Assembly: GCA_902806595.1 (NCBI GenBank)
Contig: CADCXC010000035.1
Span: 744,001 to 808,000 of the forward strand
Reading direction: 5' to 3'
From: Pyrenopolyporus hunteri
Taxonomy: Eukaryota > Ascomycota > Sordariomycetes > Xylariales > Hypoxylaceae
DNA length: 64,000 nt
The number at the start of each line of letters is the position of its first letter. The stretch's first letter is position 1. This document shows, in pieces, positions 26,018 to 37,251 of the stretch. A model generated the notes under the pieces. That model did no database searches. It had not been told where the DNA came from and was given only the letters and a program-made list of their open reading frames with translations. The position numbers and the translations under genes are program-made.

Positions 26018-27649
26018 GGTCGATAAGTGAGGTCTAGGTGAGAACTGAAGTAGTTCTCACTAGTATAAGGAGGATTTAACTACATGGCTCAAGAAAGTAG
26101 ATAATAAAGTGACAGGTGACACGAAGGCGGCGCTAGAAGTTAAGACGCACCGTCGGGTAATAAAAGAGTAAGAATAATACATAATGGCGAGGAGCTAATG
26201 AGAAAACGATAAGGATGAGGTCGGTAATCTTAGCCTCGCAGTGAGAGGTCTTGACATGTCAACATAGTCGCTAGACCGTATATGGGTAAAATAACGAACG
26301 TGGATTATCTATGCTAAAGATGGTATGTAGACTACACACCAGCTATCCGCTTGAGAGGCAAACCCGGCGGTCAGCCAGCGAGCTAGGACACGTGGGGAAT
26401 TTGGGTCTTTCCGTTCTAGCCGGGGTAGAATCCCGCGGTTATGACAAGAGGTGTTAAAATATGTCTAAGACCGGAGCTAGGTAAATGAGAAGAAATGGAG
26501 AGACAAGAGAGACTTACATGTAGCTGACGACTATGGTTACCTATAAGAGTGGCGGCATCAGACAGCCACAAGCAAGTACACCGAAAATAGAAGATATGAC
26601 TATTTCAACTAGAATATTACCAATCTATAGGTAAGTCAATTCCCTTTGTAGAGTGTAACTGCCGAGATGAGATGATATGAGATGAGATAAGAAGAAGGAA
26701 ATGCAACGCAATGGCGTAGTAGAGTAGTAATAGTAGTAGTAGCAGTTATGAGAAGTTGATGAATTGGCAAGAAGCCGATCGGGTTCGCAAGTTTCGCCCA
26801 AAACGGCGACCCCACATAGCGCTGTGCAACGCATCCATTGCTCTTGAAGACCCGCTGGGGTACGGCCGGTGTGGTGGTTCTGGCCGCCACATTCAGCCAC
26901 TACAGAACTACACCGAGCCCCGCCGAGTCTATTTGATAGAAAAAAAGAAAATATAAATCGGGGTTGATCTAATGATCCCTTTTCTATGGATGTCCATTGA
27001 AAGTAATTGATTCTTAAGTCGATCATCCCATGGTATGAATTATGACTTAGGTACCTAGGTACTTACCCAGCCTCGCCTGATTCTTTTCCCTCAAACGAAT
27101 ATCGCGTAGAATAGGTAGGGTACGTAGGTACGTAGGTACTTATTGTTAGAACGTTAAATAAGGCACGTCCACCTGCATATGTTAGTTGCCTTATCAGGAA
27201 AGCAGAGTGGGGTCTGGGGTGCGGCATCCCGCATAATTAATATGTATGTGCATGTACATGTATGCCTCATACGCATAGCTAAGGTAGGGAGGTACCTTTT
27301 ATATGAGATATATTACATGCACGTACCAAGAGATGTACGTAGGGTAAAGGTACGTCAGCGAATGGAAGAAGAAACTCAGGTGCGGACAGATAATTGAATC
27401 TCAGGGCTGAGCGCACAGAAGATCGGGATCTACCTCACTGGTCGGATCGGACAAATCAAAGCGGTAAGTGGATAATCGTAGGGTGTCATGGCGTCCTTGG
27501 GGAAATGCGACGTGCCGCACTCAAACGGCTTGTTGAACCCGGCCCGCCACTAGGATCCGCTAGAAGGGTTCGACCGGCTCTGGCCGCATAATCCAATCGC
27601 AACTTTTCGTTTGCGGCTCAGTCGGTCCCCTGTGGGTCCGCGCCGTATT
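26018..27649. other. Intergenic region
   Basis: Upstream of the F-box gene. AT-rich, with a TAG/TAA-rich stretch near 26670-26760 and TAGGTA patches near 27040-27150. No supported gene. Confidence 0.5.
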
Positions 27650-27662
27650 CATTAAACGACGT
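27650..27662. repeat. Target-site duplication, left copy
   Basis: CATTAAACGACGT, identical to the copy at 28061-28073. The two flank the SINE exactly. Confidence 0.85.
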
Positions 27663-27690
27663 GGTGGTGGTGGTGGTGGTGGTGGTGGTA
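27661..27690. repeat. (GTG)n / (ACC)n simple-repeat tail of the SINE
   Basis: Almost ten uninterrupted GTG triplets on the plus strand at the SINE 3' end, overlapping the left target-site duplication by two bases. Short simple-repeat tails are usual at SINE 3' ends. Confidence 0.85.
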
Positions 27691-28060
27691 TATTTAACGT
27701 CCGGGTGGACCTATCTAAGTATTAGATACTGAAGGCCCGTATCCCTGTATAGGACATGGGACGATTGGAGTAAAGGTCAACCCCTAAAGGGACCTCGTAC
27801 CAATGTGTTATCATTACATAAGAGACTACTTAGTAGCTAGGAAAAACCGAACGTCTTACAAGATTAATACAAGACTTCTAGATACCCCCCGATAGTATCT
27901 TTTACAGGATTAATACATGATTAAGGTCGGCCGCTGGAAAAAACCTAGCCGTTTTTCCAAGGGGAGGGTTCTTTTGGCCGCAGCGGGATTCGAACCCACG
28001 TACATTGGGGTCCCACGCCCAATGCAAGCCAGACGCTTAACCACTGCGCCATGCGGCTGT
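27663..28060 (-). mobile_element. tRNA-derived SINE
   Basis: A 398-bp element bounded by a perfect 13-bp direct repeat. On the minus strand it begins with a tRNA-like head of about 86 nt holding an RNA polymerase III A box (TGGCGCAGTGG, 28051-28041) and a canonical B box (GGTTCGAATCC, 27996-27986). The T stem is intact (GTGGG/CCCGC) and six of seven acceptor-stem pairs form. The anticodon region is not a normal tRNA arm; instead a 7-bp hairpin (CATTGGG/CCCAATG) occupies it. A body of about 280 bp follows and the 3' end is a run of ACC triplets. It has no coding capacity, so movement would need a LINE reverse transcriptase supplied elsewhere. The perfect duplication suggests a fairly recent insertion. 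A lone tRNA pseudogene is the main alternative, but it would not explain the duplication and the repeat tail. Confidence 0.85.
27986..28051 (-). promoter_or_regulatory. Internal RNA polymerase III promoter (A and B boxes)
   Basis: The A box (TGGCGCAGTGG) and B box (GGTTCGAATCC) sit about 45 bp apart inside the SINE head, the tRNA-like arrangement bound by TFIIIC. A TTTTTT run on the same strand near 27930 could end short transcripts early. Confidence 0.75.
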
Positions 28061-28073
28061 CATTAAACGACGT
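28061..28073. repeat. Target-site duplication, right copy
   Basis: CATTAAACGACGT, immediately next to the SINE head. It matches the left copy at all 13 positions. Confidence 0.85.
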
Positions 28074-30194
28074 ACATGCACGTAGTCCGTACCTGTTGCG
28101 TAACCTAGGTACCTACATACATGTACCTAGGCAGCATACCTACCTCGCGCTTTATATTAATAGAAAGGAGAAGGCGCCTTGCTGCTCGTACTATCAATAT
28201 GCTAGAAAAGTGCATCCATCCTACCTACCCTACGAAACGCTCCCCGACTCTTGCGGGTTTTAGAAACGGACCGAAATATCCGATTAGTAAAGCGTGAAAC
28301 GACGGGCAGCAGCTTCGCTTAACCTGCAGGGGATGACGGACCTCGCATTAATTGGTAAATCGCGGAAGCTTGCATATTACACGCAAGTGCATACTAGTAC
28401 GCCAATCAACGTAACTTTATCACTGGAAATGACCCCCGTGAACGATGTGATGATATGCAATATCACCGTTGCGAACTCTACCTACCTAGAAGTATCTACC
28501 TACCTACCCAACCAACTACAAGTGAAACAGCCCTCATCTCGCTAGGTAGCGATAGGTTACGGCGCGTTATGAAGACCCAATATGCGAATGCCCATACCTC
28601 AGGTAGGCAGCAAATTAAATTTAAAAACATAAACCAAATTCAGAGGCCGTGTATCAAATGGTCTACCCACACACTTAACGAGAAAATAATAACTGGCACA
28701 AAAAGCTAAACAATGATCCATCAGGAGACGAGCCCACGCGGCAGGCTCTAACACAACGCCGGCTTATACATAGCCCACGCCGTTCCCTAGCATACATCAA
28801 GTAACGTAAGAGACCTATCAATAAATTATGACAAGCTTCCACGTGCCCACGTCAAACCTAGCCCGTCAGAGCCACGCAAAACGAGACGTTTTCAGGGAGT
28901 TGTCTGAGTGTATCCAGGATATATATTTACAAATTATGACGATAGGATAGATCTTTTCTTCCAAGACACCATGCTCGAAGATGTTTGGCCGGATTCACAT
29001 TGACCTCGAGTACACATATGTGAGGAGAAAGAGAAGGAAAGAGAGTAACGACGTACTTCCAGGCTCCTATAGAAGACAAGCCAATGAGCTAATCCAGAAA
29101 CGCGACTGCCGATACTAGGTGTGTACTTAACCGCCGTGATGCCTTACGATCGCCTCACATTCTACTGCATGTGTAACAACAGGATTCTTGCTCAATCGCC
29201 GTTAAGAAGGGTATATATATAGTAAAAGAAGTAACAAAAGAGGATCGTTCCATGGGCATCAGGGACGGAAACGAGTCAGCCTTCCTCGGCCCCTACATCC
29301 GGCTCGAGCCTAGGCTTAGGGTCGGGAGTTACGAGGAAAGCGGTTAACGCATCTCATAAGCTTCCGTTTGGGCGAATCCCGCATGGGAGTGGTGCCTGGC
29401 AATGGCCTTGTTCTTTAGATACGCATTGGGCTTCTAATATACCTTAGGTATTCTTTCGACAGTGAGCCTGCCGTTCTATCCTATGCTTCAGGTACGTACG
29501 TGCGGCAGAAGCTCGTCCCAGACACCTGACATTCCTCGCGAGATCAAGGTACAATATTCCTTCCCTCCCCCTTACCCCGTGTAAACCAGGAAAGGGGGAG
29601 CTCGTCCTAACTGTAACCGTCGGGGCTGCGCCACCATTATATAGAGCGCGGATCATGAAGGACGGGCAAATTCCTATAACCCGTTCCAGGTACGCCGTGG
29701 GTTCTCTATTCGCCGAAGGTGGCTAGAAGTGAGGCGTATAGATACGAACGCATGACTCCTCGTCTCTCACTCTTATTTCGATCCTTCGAAATGGTGAATC
29801 GGCTCGATCCGAGTCTACTACGCCGGCGCGCCTGCTATTCTTCCGGATTTAAAGCTACCATTATCCGACGGTATAAAGTTCTTAAGGAGCATATCATTAG
29901 CACAACAGGCTATCGAGATAACACAATCAGGTGCGCAACGGGCGCTGGGATACGCGCGAACAACAAACTGCAGTTTTGACATTTGGGGAATCTCGTTTAA
30001 GAAAGAGGGGAAAAAGGCGCGAAAAGAGGGCCGACATCAATACGATGGCGAGAAGAACAGAGAAACCATGCATAGCCATCGGGGGCTGTTTCCATCGCGT
30101 TTTCATCACTTTAAACAAATTAAACCTATCCCGGACGTCACACAGCTACTCATGCAGACGGAATAGCCTGTCAACGTCGTCGTCCGCACACCGA
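28074..30194. other. Intergenic region
   Basis: TAGGTA-type patches occur next to the SINE (28085-28145) and around 28480-28510. The remainder shows only short frames without domains. It contains the probable 3' end region of the VHS/GAT gene. Confidence 0.5.
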
Positions 30195-31825
30195 TTAGTA
30201 CCGGTAGATTGGCTCTTTCTGCTTTACAGGCGTAGCTTCGTAATCGCTGTTGTCGTCATCCCGCGAGCGGCGAGAACTGGACGCGGAATCTCCTGCAGCT
30301 CCGTGCATTGTTTCCTTGCCGAGGGCGCTCTCCTGTCTACCTAGATAGCTCGGCGTCGTCTCGAAACCTGGATGGAAAGGTTCAAATGCTAACCGAGGCT
30401 CTTCAATATAATGCGATGAGGCTCCAGCGCCGGATCCAGAGCCGCCGGCTGCATGAGACCTCGATCCGGATGGCTCTGGGTCAGGATCTCTAAAAGGGTC
30501 TTCTTCGTCGGTGGCGGGCGTGTGCGTTCGTGACGGACCTGCTATCGCGGGTTCGTACTCCCTTTCTTTCCCTTTCCCGTTTGATCTTCGGGGCTGCGCG
30601 GGCGGGGGTTCTAGACCGCTTCCGTTCTGCTCCGACTCAATGGGACTCACGGGAGCGGGAGCTTGAGCTTGAGCTTGAGGTTGGGGCTCCATGACAGCGA
30701 CCAGTTTCCTCGCGTTCAGCATAGCTCTCTGATGTAAACTTAACGCCGCCTGGAGTTGTTCGTTCGTATCGATTAGACTCTCCATAGTATCATTATCGGG
30801 GGCCGGGTCTTCAGCGGTCATATACATCTGTATGCTCCGGCTTGCGCTAGTACAACGATCGGCAAACTCTTTGATGAGGTCGTTAGTGAGCACCTCGACG
30901 GGAGGGGTGTTCGTAACCACTTGTTGTAAGAGCTTCGCAGACGTCCGCGCTTCCTCTAGTCTACTAGCCAACTCGACAGGATCGGGGAGTTTACGGTTCG
31001 AGTGGCTCCGCGCGAAATAGTTTTGGGAATGCGCGTTGAACTGAGGGGCCGCCGCTACGTGCGGCACTGGAGGACCTTGTTCCTGGTTGGCGAGCGTATT
31101 AGCATGGTTCTAGCGGAAAATAGAAGAGACCTCCACGTACTCCGAACCGCCGTTGCGCCTTTTCCTTCTCCTTCTTCCACATGGCAATCATCAATGCCAG
31201 GCCTTCGTCGTTTGCTTTGGAGTTTTCAAAAACATCCAGTGTCTCCATCATCATCTGGCGCACGCTGGAGTCGCGCACGTATCTCAGCAACGTTTTTGTA
31301 GTGTCGGTGAAACTCTGATCCAAATTTCGAGTAAACGTTTGGCCGGGATTGTCGGCGAGGATGCGAATGAGCATGATGGCGTTGTACTGATACGAAGGCT
31401 TTGTCCAATAGTCCTTTTTCAGGTATTTTCGGATCAGGCGCGCGCATTCTGCGGCGGCGGCGGGGGAGGATTCGGCCGCGTCGACGATAGGAGGCAGGAA
31501 AAGGACTTCATCCCCAGTGTTGGCGGAACTAGATTCGCAGAAGGCTTTCTAATCGACGGTCAGGTTTGTTCGATTCATCTCAGGTAGGGACAGTGGGTGC
31601 GGACGCACCACGCAGCGGTGAGCCGTAGCCTCGGGACGCTCGCCATCGGGAACGACAGAGGTGCCGGGGTCTTAGCCGGTCGTGTTAGCGAAAAGTGTAA
31701 ATGTCTAAATCAGACTCGCGAGTTGCGCACGCTGCGTTTAAAGTTGAGGGTCCAGGCGTACCGTTACTAGAAGAATTCTTCTTTCTTATGGTGCCAAGCA
31801 CCTTGCTCATCTTTAGCGACTTCAT
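30195..31825 (-). CDS. VHS and GAT domain protein, trafficking adaptor
   Basis: Four exons, 31825-31762, 31670-31609, 31548-31141 and 31082-30195, join through introns of 91, 60 and 58 bp to give 473 residues. The N-terminus is short and basic (MKSLKMSKVLGTIRKKN). A VHS/ENTH-like helical domain spans about residues 50-175 (SYQYNAIMLIRILADNPG, VRQMMMETLDVFENSKAND). A GAT three-helix region follows at about 205-300 (ELASRLEEARTSAKLLQQVV, NEQLQAALSLHQRAMLNA). The remainder is Pro/Gln/Ser-rich and contains a DPF-like motif (EEDPFRDPDP). VHS-GAT proteins bind ubiquitinated cargo and clathrin machinery on endosomes or Golgi. This type is distinct in its N-terminus from typical Lsb5, although both share the domain order. 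The first two exons are tiny and would be missed by open-frame searches. They were found from donor/acceptor phase and the CTAAC branch in intron 1. Confidence 0.88.
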
Positions 31826-34669
31826 GGGCGCTAAGTATTAATCCTCCTTAGCTACGCATACGACAGAGGCTTGAAGGTAGATCGAAGGCTAAGGTAGGCC
31901 CAGCCTAGTCGTCGCAACTGTTATGCACGTTCAATTTAGGACCGGCGAACGCCGTAGAGAGCGAAGCCTTAAATTAAACCAGAAGCTATAAAGCCTCTTG
32001 ATGGCGTTGGCCGTAGAGTGAAGTATACCAGCGGCCTTGGACCGGACGTATAATGCTGCCTTGGGTAGTTTTTAAGCTCAGACGCGCGGGTAAGTTGGGT
32101 CTGATAACAATTTGGCAAAGTTGTGGGCTAATAAGGGAACAGAGACGGACGCGGAAATTAACGGTACGGATAGATAGGACCGGGTGAAACTGGGAGCCCG
32201 ATGGGTCGCGTTTCAAAGTTGAAGCAATTGGGAGAAGAGCGTGATTGGGGAGAGGCGGGAGAAGGAGAGGGAGCGTTGAATAGAACGGGACGCCTTCTAG
32301 GAAAGGTAGAGAGTAAAAGGTAGTAAAAGGTAGTAAAAGGCAGCAGAGGGTAGTAAAAGGTTGGTCGTTAGAAAAAAGATAATTTAGGAGTTAAGGCCAA
32401 TCTCCAATTCTTTTCGATATGGGACGACTAGGCTGCACGTGTACATAGCACGCAGGTATCTTTTGTATTGTATCAGGGCATGTGTGTACGCGCTTCTACG
32501 TACACGACCTCCGGTGCGGGCCAATCGACATAAGGCGGCAGCGCCCCACTTCCCAATGCAGTATGTCATGTACTATGTAGGCAAAGCACCACTGCGCGTT
32601 GTGGTATCTGGGGTCCTTTTGCCTGCGCGACTGCCTGGAAACATTGAAGATTGAACCCTTTGGACCCCAGTCGCCACAGTTCTCCAGGCCTGGTCCCCTG
32701 CCCGACCCCCCTGAGCCAATCACGACTTGGCTCTACGCCCGGCCGATTTCAGGCAGGATTCTCTGTGCAGTGGTATTATAACATGCACAGCCTCAAAGCT
32801 ACGCGCAAACATTCTACATGTGACGACAAATGCAGGTGGGTGGGACAGAATTCATATGGGCAAGACTTAGCTATGTAGGTACCTACCACCTTACTACCTA
32901 GGTAATGTACAATACCAGCCTACCTCTTCGGTGCCTATACCTGTAGGTATAGGTATACTAGGTATTACTCCCTAGATATGTGTATATCGCATGTCGCTTT
33001 TAAACATCTATATACCTACATACATACCACATATCAAGCCCCTATTAAACCCCCTATTACAACATCATTCAAGCCCCCCGGACCCCGCGACATATTTTTC
33101 GTGCGCGCGAACCCTGACTCAGCCCTTCTAAGTCCGTACATACACACATACCTAGGTACCTACCACATACCTTAGCCGAACAATCGAGTCACAATCGCCC
33201 CCGTCGTCTTGGCCCGGCAAATCGGACGCGCGGCACGTCAGCCAACTCGTTCTCATGTCTACGGAGATGCGTGTTGTCGTACGAATTCCGCCGTCAAATG
33301 ACCAACTAATAACGTATATAAGTATTCTGACGTCTGCGTCTTGGCAAAGCGTGGTGGCGTACCGTCCATATCACCGAATCTCTTTTCATGGAACCGTCGG
33401 GCAGCCTCCTACGTAGATATGTATCATCCATCTACAATAGGGTATATTATATATATATATATATATCGTAAACATCTATTCCAACAATTGCATTACATAT
33501 TCCTACACCTACTAAGTAATGGAAGAACTTATCTACCTATCTATATATATATAGGTACTTAGGGTTTATACAATACAATACAATACTTTTCTTTTCCGTG
33601 ATGACTACCTACCTAGCTTACCTAATCAGACTATACCGTCCCCGCTGGGTTCGATAAAACTTGGCTGTTATAACATTGATCTCGTCCTAACCGCCGCCCC
33701 TTTATTTTCGTTAATTTGCTTCTATGGTTCGCTCACTTCACTTTCCCTTAGGATATTATCTCTCCTCCCTCTTAGGTTACTTATGTATATACGATACCAT
33801 CATGACCTAAAATACTTTCCCTATTAGAGGGATAGTCTGAAGCCACCTTACCCACGTGGGTAACAGAATCGTCGCGCCAACGCAGCACGCAGAATCCCGA
33901 AACCAAAACTTAAGCGGGGAGTTGTAATTCACCCGTTCCTTTCCTTCTTCTAATTCTTGAATACTACCCTCCACAAGAGGAATGTTAAAGGCCGATTCCC
34001 AGTCATTCGTGCAGTGGGCCAAGTAGTCTTAATCAAGAAATCATCCTGGTATCGGGGCTTATGGACTACGCGCGGACAGAATAAGAGACCACGATATGTC
34101 GCTTAGTTACACCCAGTCCAGTCATGGGGCAGGACCATTATGGAACATCTACGGAGTAGGTAAAGCTAAAAAGCAGTTGTTGAAAACGGCCTCGGATTAA
34201 AAACGAGCACGGTTCCTAGCCCGTACAGAGCAAAACCAACCGGCTAACACCCCCTGGCAGTACACGTCCCTTTGATCGTGTCCGAGACAGCCTACCATCT
34301 ATGAAGCAAATAAAGCACAGCTCGTCTACACCGTACGCCATACGCCCTAATAAATGCCGGCGTGGTAATGTTCCATAGTATACATAATGGCGATCCCTCC
34401 TCGTTCCGCCGTATCTCGCCAAAAGATCGCAGAGATCTTCTTCTGCGCGTGGGGTAAGGATAAAAATAGAACGCGAGGTCGCTGCCCGATCCCAATCACA
34501 TCGTCAGGACGTCTCCCTCTAGCTCGTCGGCAACGAGGTCCGTCAAAATAGTAACGCAGAAATGATCTGTCATGAGAAGAACAAGCCGGCTCCTTCCAGG
34601 CCTTATACACAAGATGAAATAGCGATATTTCCGCGTCGGTGGTCGTACGGCATACGGCATAATAACATA
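31826..34669. other. Intergenic region
   Basis: Contains a GTAGTAAAAG decamer repeat near 32307-32360, TAGGTA-type patches at 32875-33180, an AT dinucleotide run near 33448-33466 and no supported gene. It includes the promoter of the VHS/GAT gene and the 3' flank of the ASH1-like gene. Confidence 0.5.
32307..32361. repeat. Decamer tandem repeat (GTAGTAAAAG)
   Basis: Four to five imperfect copies about 480 bp upstream of the VHS/GAT start codon. One internal copy is changed to GCAGCAGAGG. Confidence 0.7.
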
Positions 34670-37251
34670 TCATGACTGAACAAGTCGAATCCTGTTCACG
34701 GATCGGGATATGTCGACAGCCTTTCTCGGGGACGCAACCTCGTCGTCGCTCTCTTCTATCTCATAATCGTCTTTAGGCACGGCCTTCTTGCTAGCAGACC
34801 TAGACGGACCCGCTTCATCCGACGGCGCATTCCCGGAGCCCGCAGCGACGATCGTAAGGCCCGAGTTCCGCGACGCTGGTTTCTTGGTGCTCGTGCGGAA
34901 AGCTGCTGGTAGCTTCGATTGCACCTTAGCCTTGCTGTAGGTCCTAACTACAGTCTTTGACTTTCGGACTGCCGTCATCTTGCGGCCCGAAGACGATTTC
35001 GAGCCCAGAACCGCTTTTGTGTTGACCGAGATCGTCGACACGCTTCGCTTGATGGCTGTGGCGGCACCTTTGGCGGCTTTAAAGCCGGCGGTAGAGAGGC
35101 TGCGCTTCACTCCCTGCGCCTTCACTCCCGTCGCAGTCTTGATCTTGCGCTTCTTCGCTGCGCTGCCTTCGTCATCTTCCTTGCCACCGAGCGCGTCCCG
35201 ATGTTTTCTCTTACCACCGCTCGCGGACTTCTTGCCGTTTCCCGTCTCCTTGGGCGGTTTCGGCTGCTTCACTTCCTTGGGCTTCGGGCCCAAGACCCCT
35301 CGACAATTCGCGCTACCACAGAGACACTTCTGGACGTTCTTAGCAGAAAAAGGGTCAAAGTTGTAGTCGTACGTCAACTCCTCTCCCGTCATAATCGGGC
35401 GGTCGCCCGCGAAGAGGGCCATGCGCGGCTGTCCCGAGACAATCCACTTGATCATCCGGCAATTTGGCGAGCACGAGTGGTTGACGAAACGAGCGATACT
35501 ACCGGTCGTTGCGTCTATGATCATGTTCTGGTCGAATGACATGAGATAGTAACACTGAACCTGTTAGTAACCGCAAGACCCTCGTAAGCGGGGTTCACTA
35601 TGCGCCTTACCTGATTATTCTTGTACTTCTCATTCATCCGACGGTCGCACTCTTCCTCGGTGATAATCTCACCGGTGTATTCCATGATGATCTGATTGGG
35701 CTCGAAGCAGCGGTTCGCGCGAATGCCATAACCCTTATCGGCGGTTTTGATGACCTCGACGCCTATGCGGTACTTGCCACCCTCCTTAATCCGCTCCTGG
35801 AGCCTTGCGAAAGCACGGTTCTGGCATAGATCGGGACCAACATTGCAGTTGGTATCGTCACACTCATAGAGCATGATTCTATTTTGGCAACTCTCCCCGC
35901 AGCCATCTTCTTTAGTGCACACACACTTGGACTGATAGTCCTTAAAGTGCGGCGTCTTTTTCCAGTAAGCCGCAGCATCACCAACGAATCGGTCTGAACA
36001 GACGTTAGTTAAAGCTCACTTGCAATTGAAATTAAAGGCTAGAAAGGCAAAAAGGAATGGAACGGAATCAAGAGATAATGAAATAGGTAGCTAAATGAAC
36101 TCACTTTTGGTGATTTTCTTCCATTCATCGGGCTTAGGCTGTCCCGGAGGAAGAGGGTTGCAGACATCAAAGGGCAGTTTAAAATCCCTGCCCTGGATCA
36201 GGGTGCGCATGCCATTATACATAGGCATGGGCAGAGTCTTGTTCACCTTGCCGCTCGGCATCAGCTCGGGCAGCTGTGCTAGGCTCTTCTTCTCGGACGG
36301 GGTGAGGCCCTGGTATATATCGAGTGGGGCGTCTTGGCCGGCGTATAAGCCGCGGTCGAGGTATTTCTTTACCCGTCTCTTCTTAACAGCCGGGCCTTCC
36401 TCGGCGACGGATTCGGGCTCCGGGGCTGGAGTGACAGACGTCTCGGCCGATACCTTGGCTCTCTTTCGCGGCGGTTGCGGATCGTCTGGGGAAACATATT
36501 TTCCGTTGGCCCAGGTGGTGTAGACAACAGGCTTCTTATCAATGCCTGCGAATTCGTCCGTGTCTTGTAGGCGACGTAGCTCACGCGACATCTTGCTCAG
36601 GCCCTTCTCGAAAGTCTTCCTACCCCTCTTGCCTAATGTTGACAGCTTGCTCGCAAGGGTTTCTGCCTCAACACCCGAGGAACGCGTCGAGATGCGTCTG
36701 GGTAGGTCTACGTCCTTCGACTTCGAAATCTTGGCGGACTTGGTGGATTTTGCGGGGGTCACGTCCTCTTCCTCCTCGACTTTAGCCGGAGTGTCGACTG
36801 CGATCGTATTGCGCCGCTTCCTATCGGATACGATGTCGCCCTTGGAGCGTCGCTTGCCATGTACGGCGGTGCCGGCCAACTTGGCGAGGTTGTAGATTGG
36901 CGCGCTAAGGCGCTGGCGGCGCGAACGGCCGTTGGCAAGCGTGCTGATGGCGGATTGCGCAGTCGAAACCGTCGGGGTAGAGGGAGCTGGAGGGTCGGCA
37001 GACGCGACAATGGAGTCGGCCACCTCGGAGGGCGCGTCAACCTCCGTCGAGCCGGCGGGTTCGTCGACCAGGTCAATGGCTGCGGCATTGTCGTTCTTGG
37101 AGATATCTGAGGCTAGGCTGGCGGTGTCGGCTATGGTAGTTGGGGGGGTAGAACTTAGAGACACGGCAGCTGAGAATGTATCGGGAGCCGCGCCAATGCT
37201 AGACTCCGACGAGAGCGCGCGCGTCGGAGACATGGGTGGCAGGGACTCCAT
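34670..37251 (-). CDS. ash1: ASH1-like SET-domain histone H3K36 methyltransferase
   Basis: Exons 37251-36105, 35993-35611 and 35554-34670 join through introns of 111 and 56 bp to give 804 residues. The first 380 residues are Ser/Thr/Ala-rich and basic. An AWS (associated-with-SET) Cys cluster starts near Cys406 (KCVCTKEDGCGESCQNR). The SET domain (about 455-580) has GYGIRANRCF, EYTGEIITEEECDRRM, the catalytic-core RFVNHSCSPNC (Asn535-Cys538) and ELTYDYNF (Tyr572-Tyr574). A post-SET CLCGSANC follows at 587-594. After it comes a Lys/Arg/Ser-rich tail of about 200 residues, suited to DNA or nucleosome contact. AWS-SET-postSET order fits the Ash1/NSD/Set2 group. No WW or SRI domain is visible, which argues against Set2 and for Ash1, known in fungi for H3K36 dimethylation at poorly transcribed genes. 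All key SET motifs look intact. Confidence 0.9.

Noticed and set aside
27975..28060. Functional tRNA gene in the SINE head
   Set aside because: No normal anticodon stem-loop, and the first acceptor pair is mismatched. The flanking duplication and tail show it is part of a SINE.
30308..31587. Plus-strand frames opposite the VHS/GAT gene
   Set aside because: They are shadows of a well-supported minus-strand gene.
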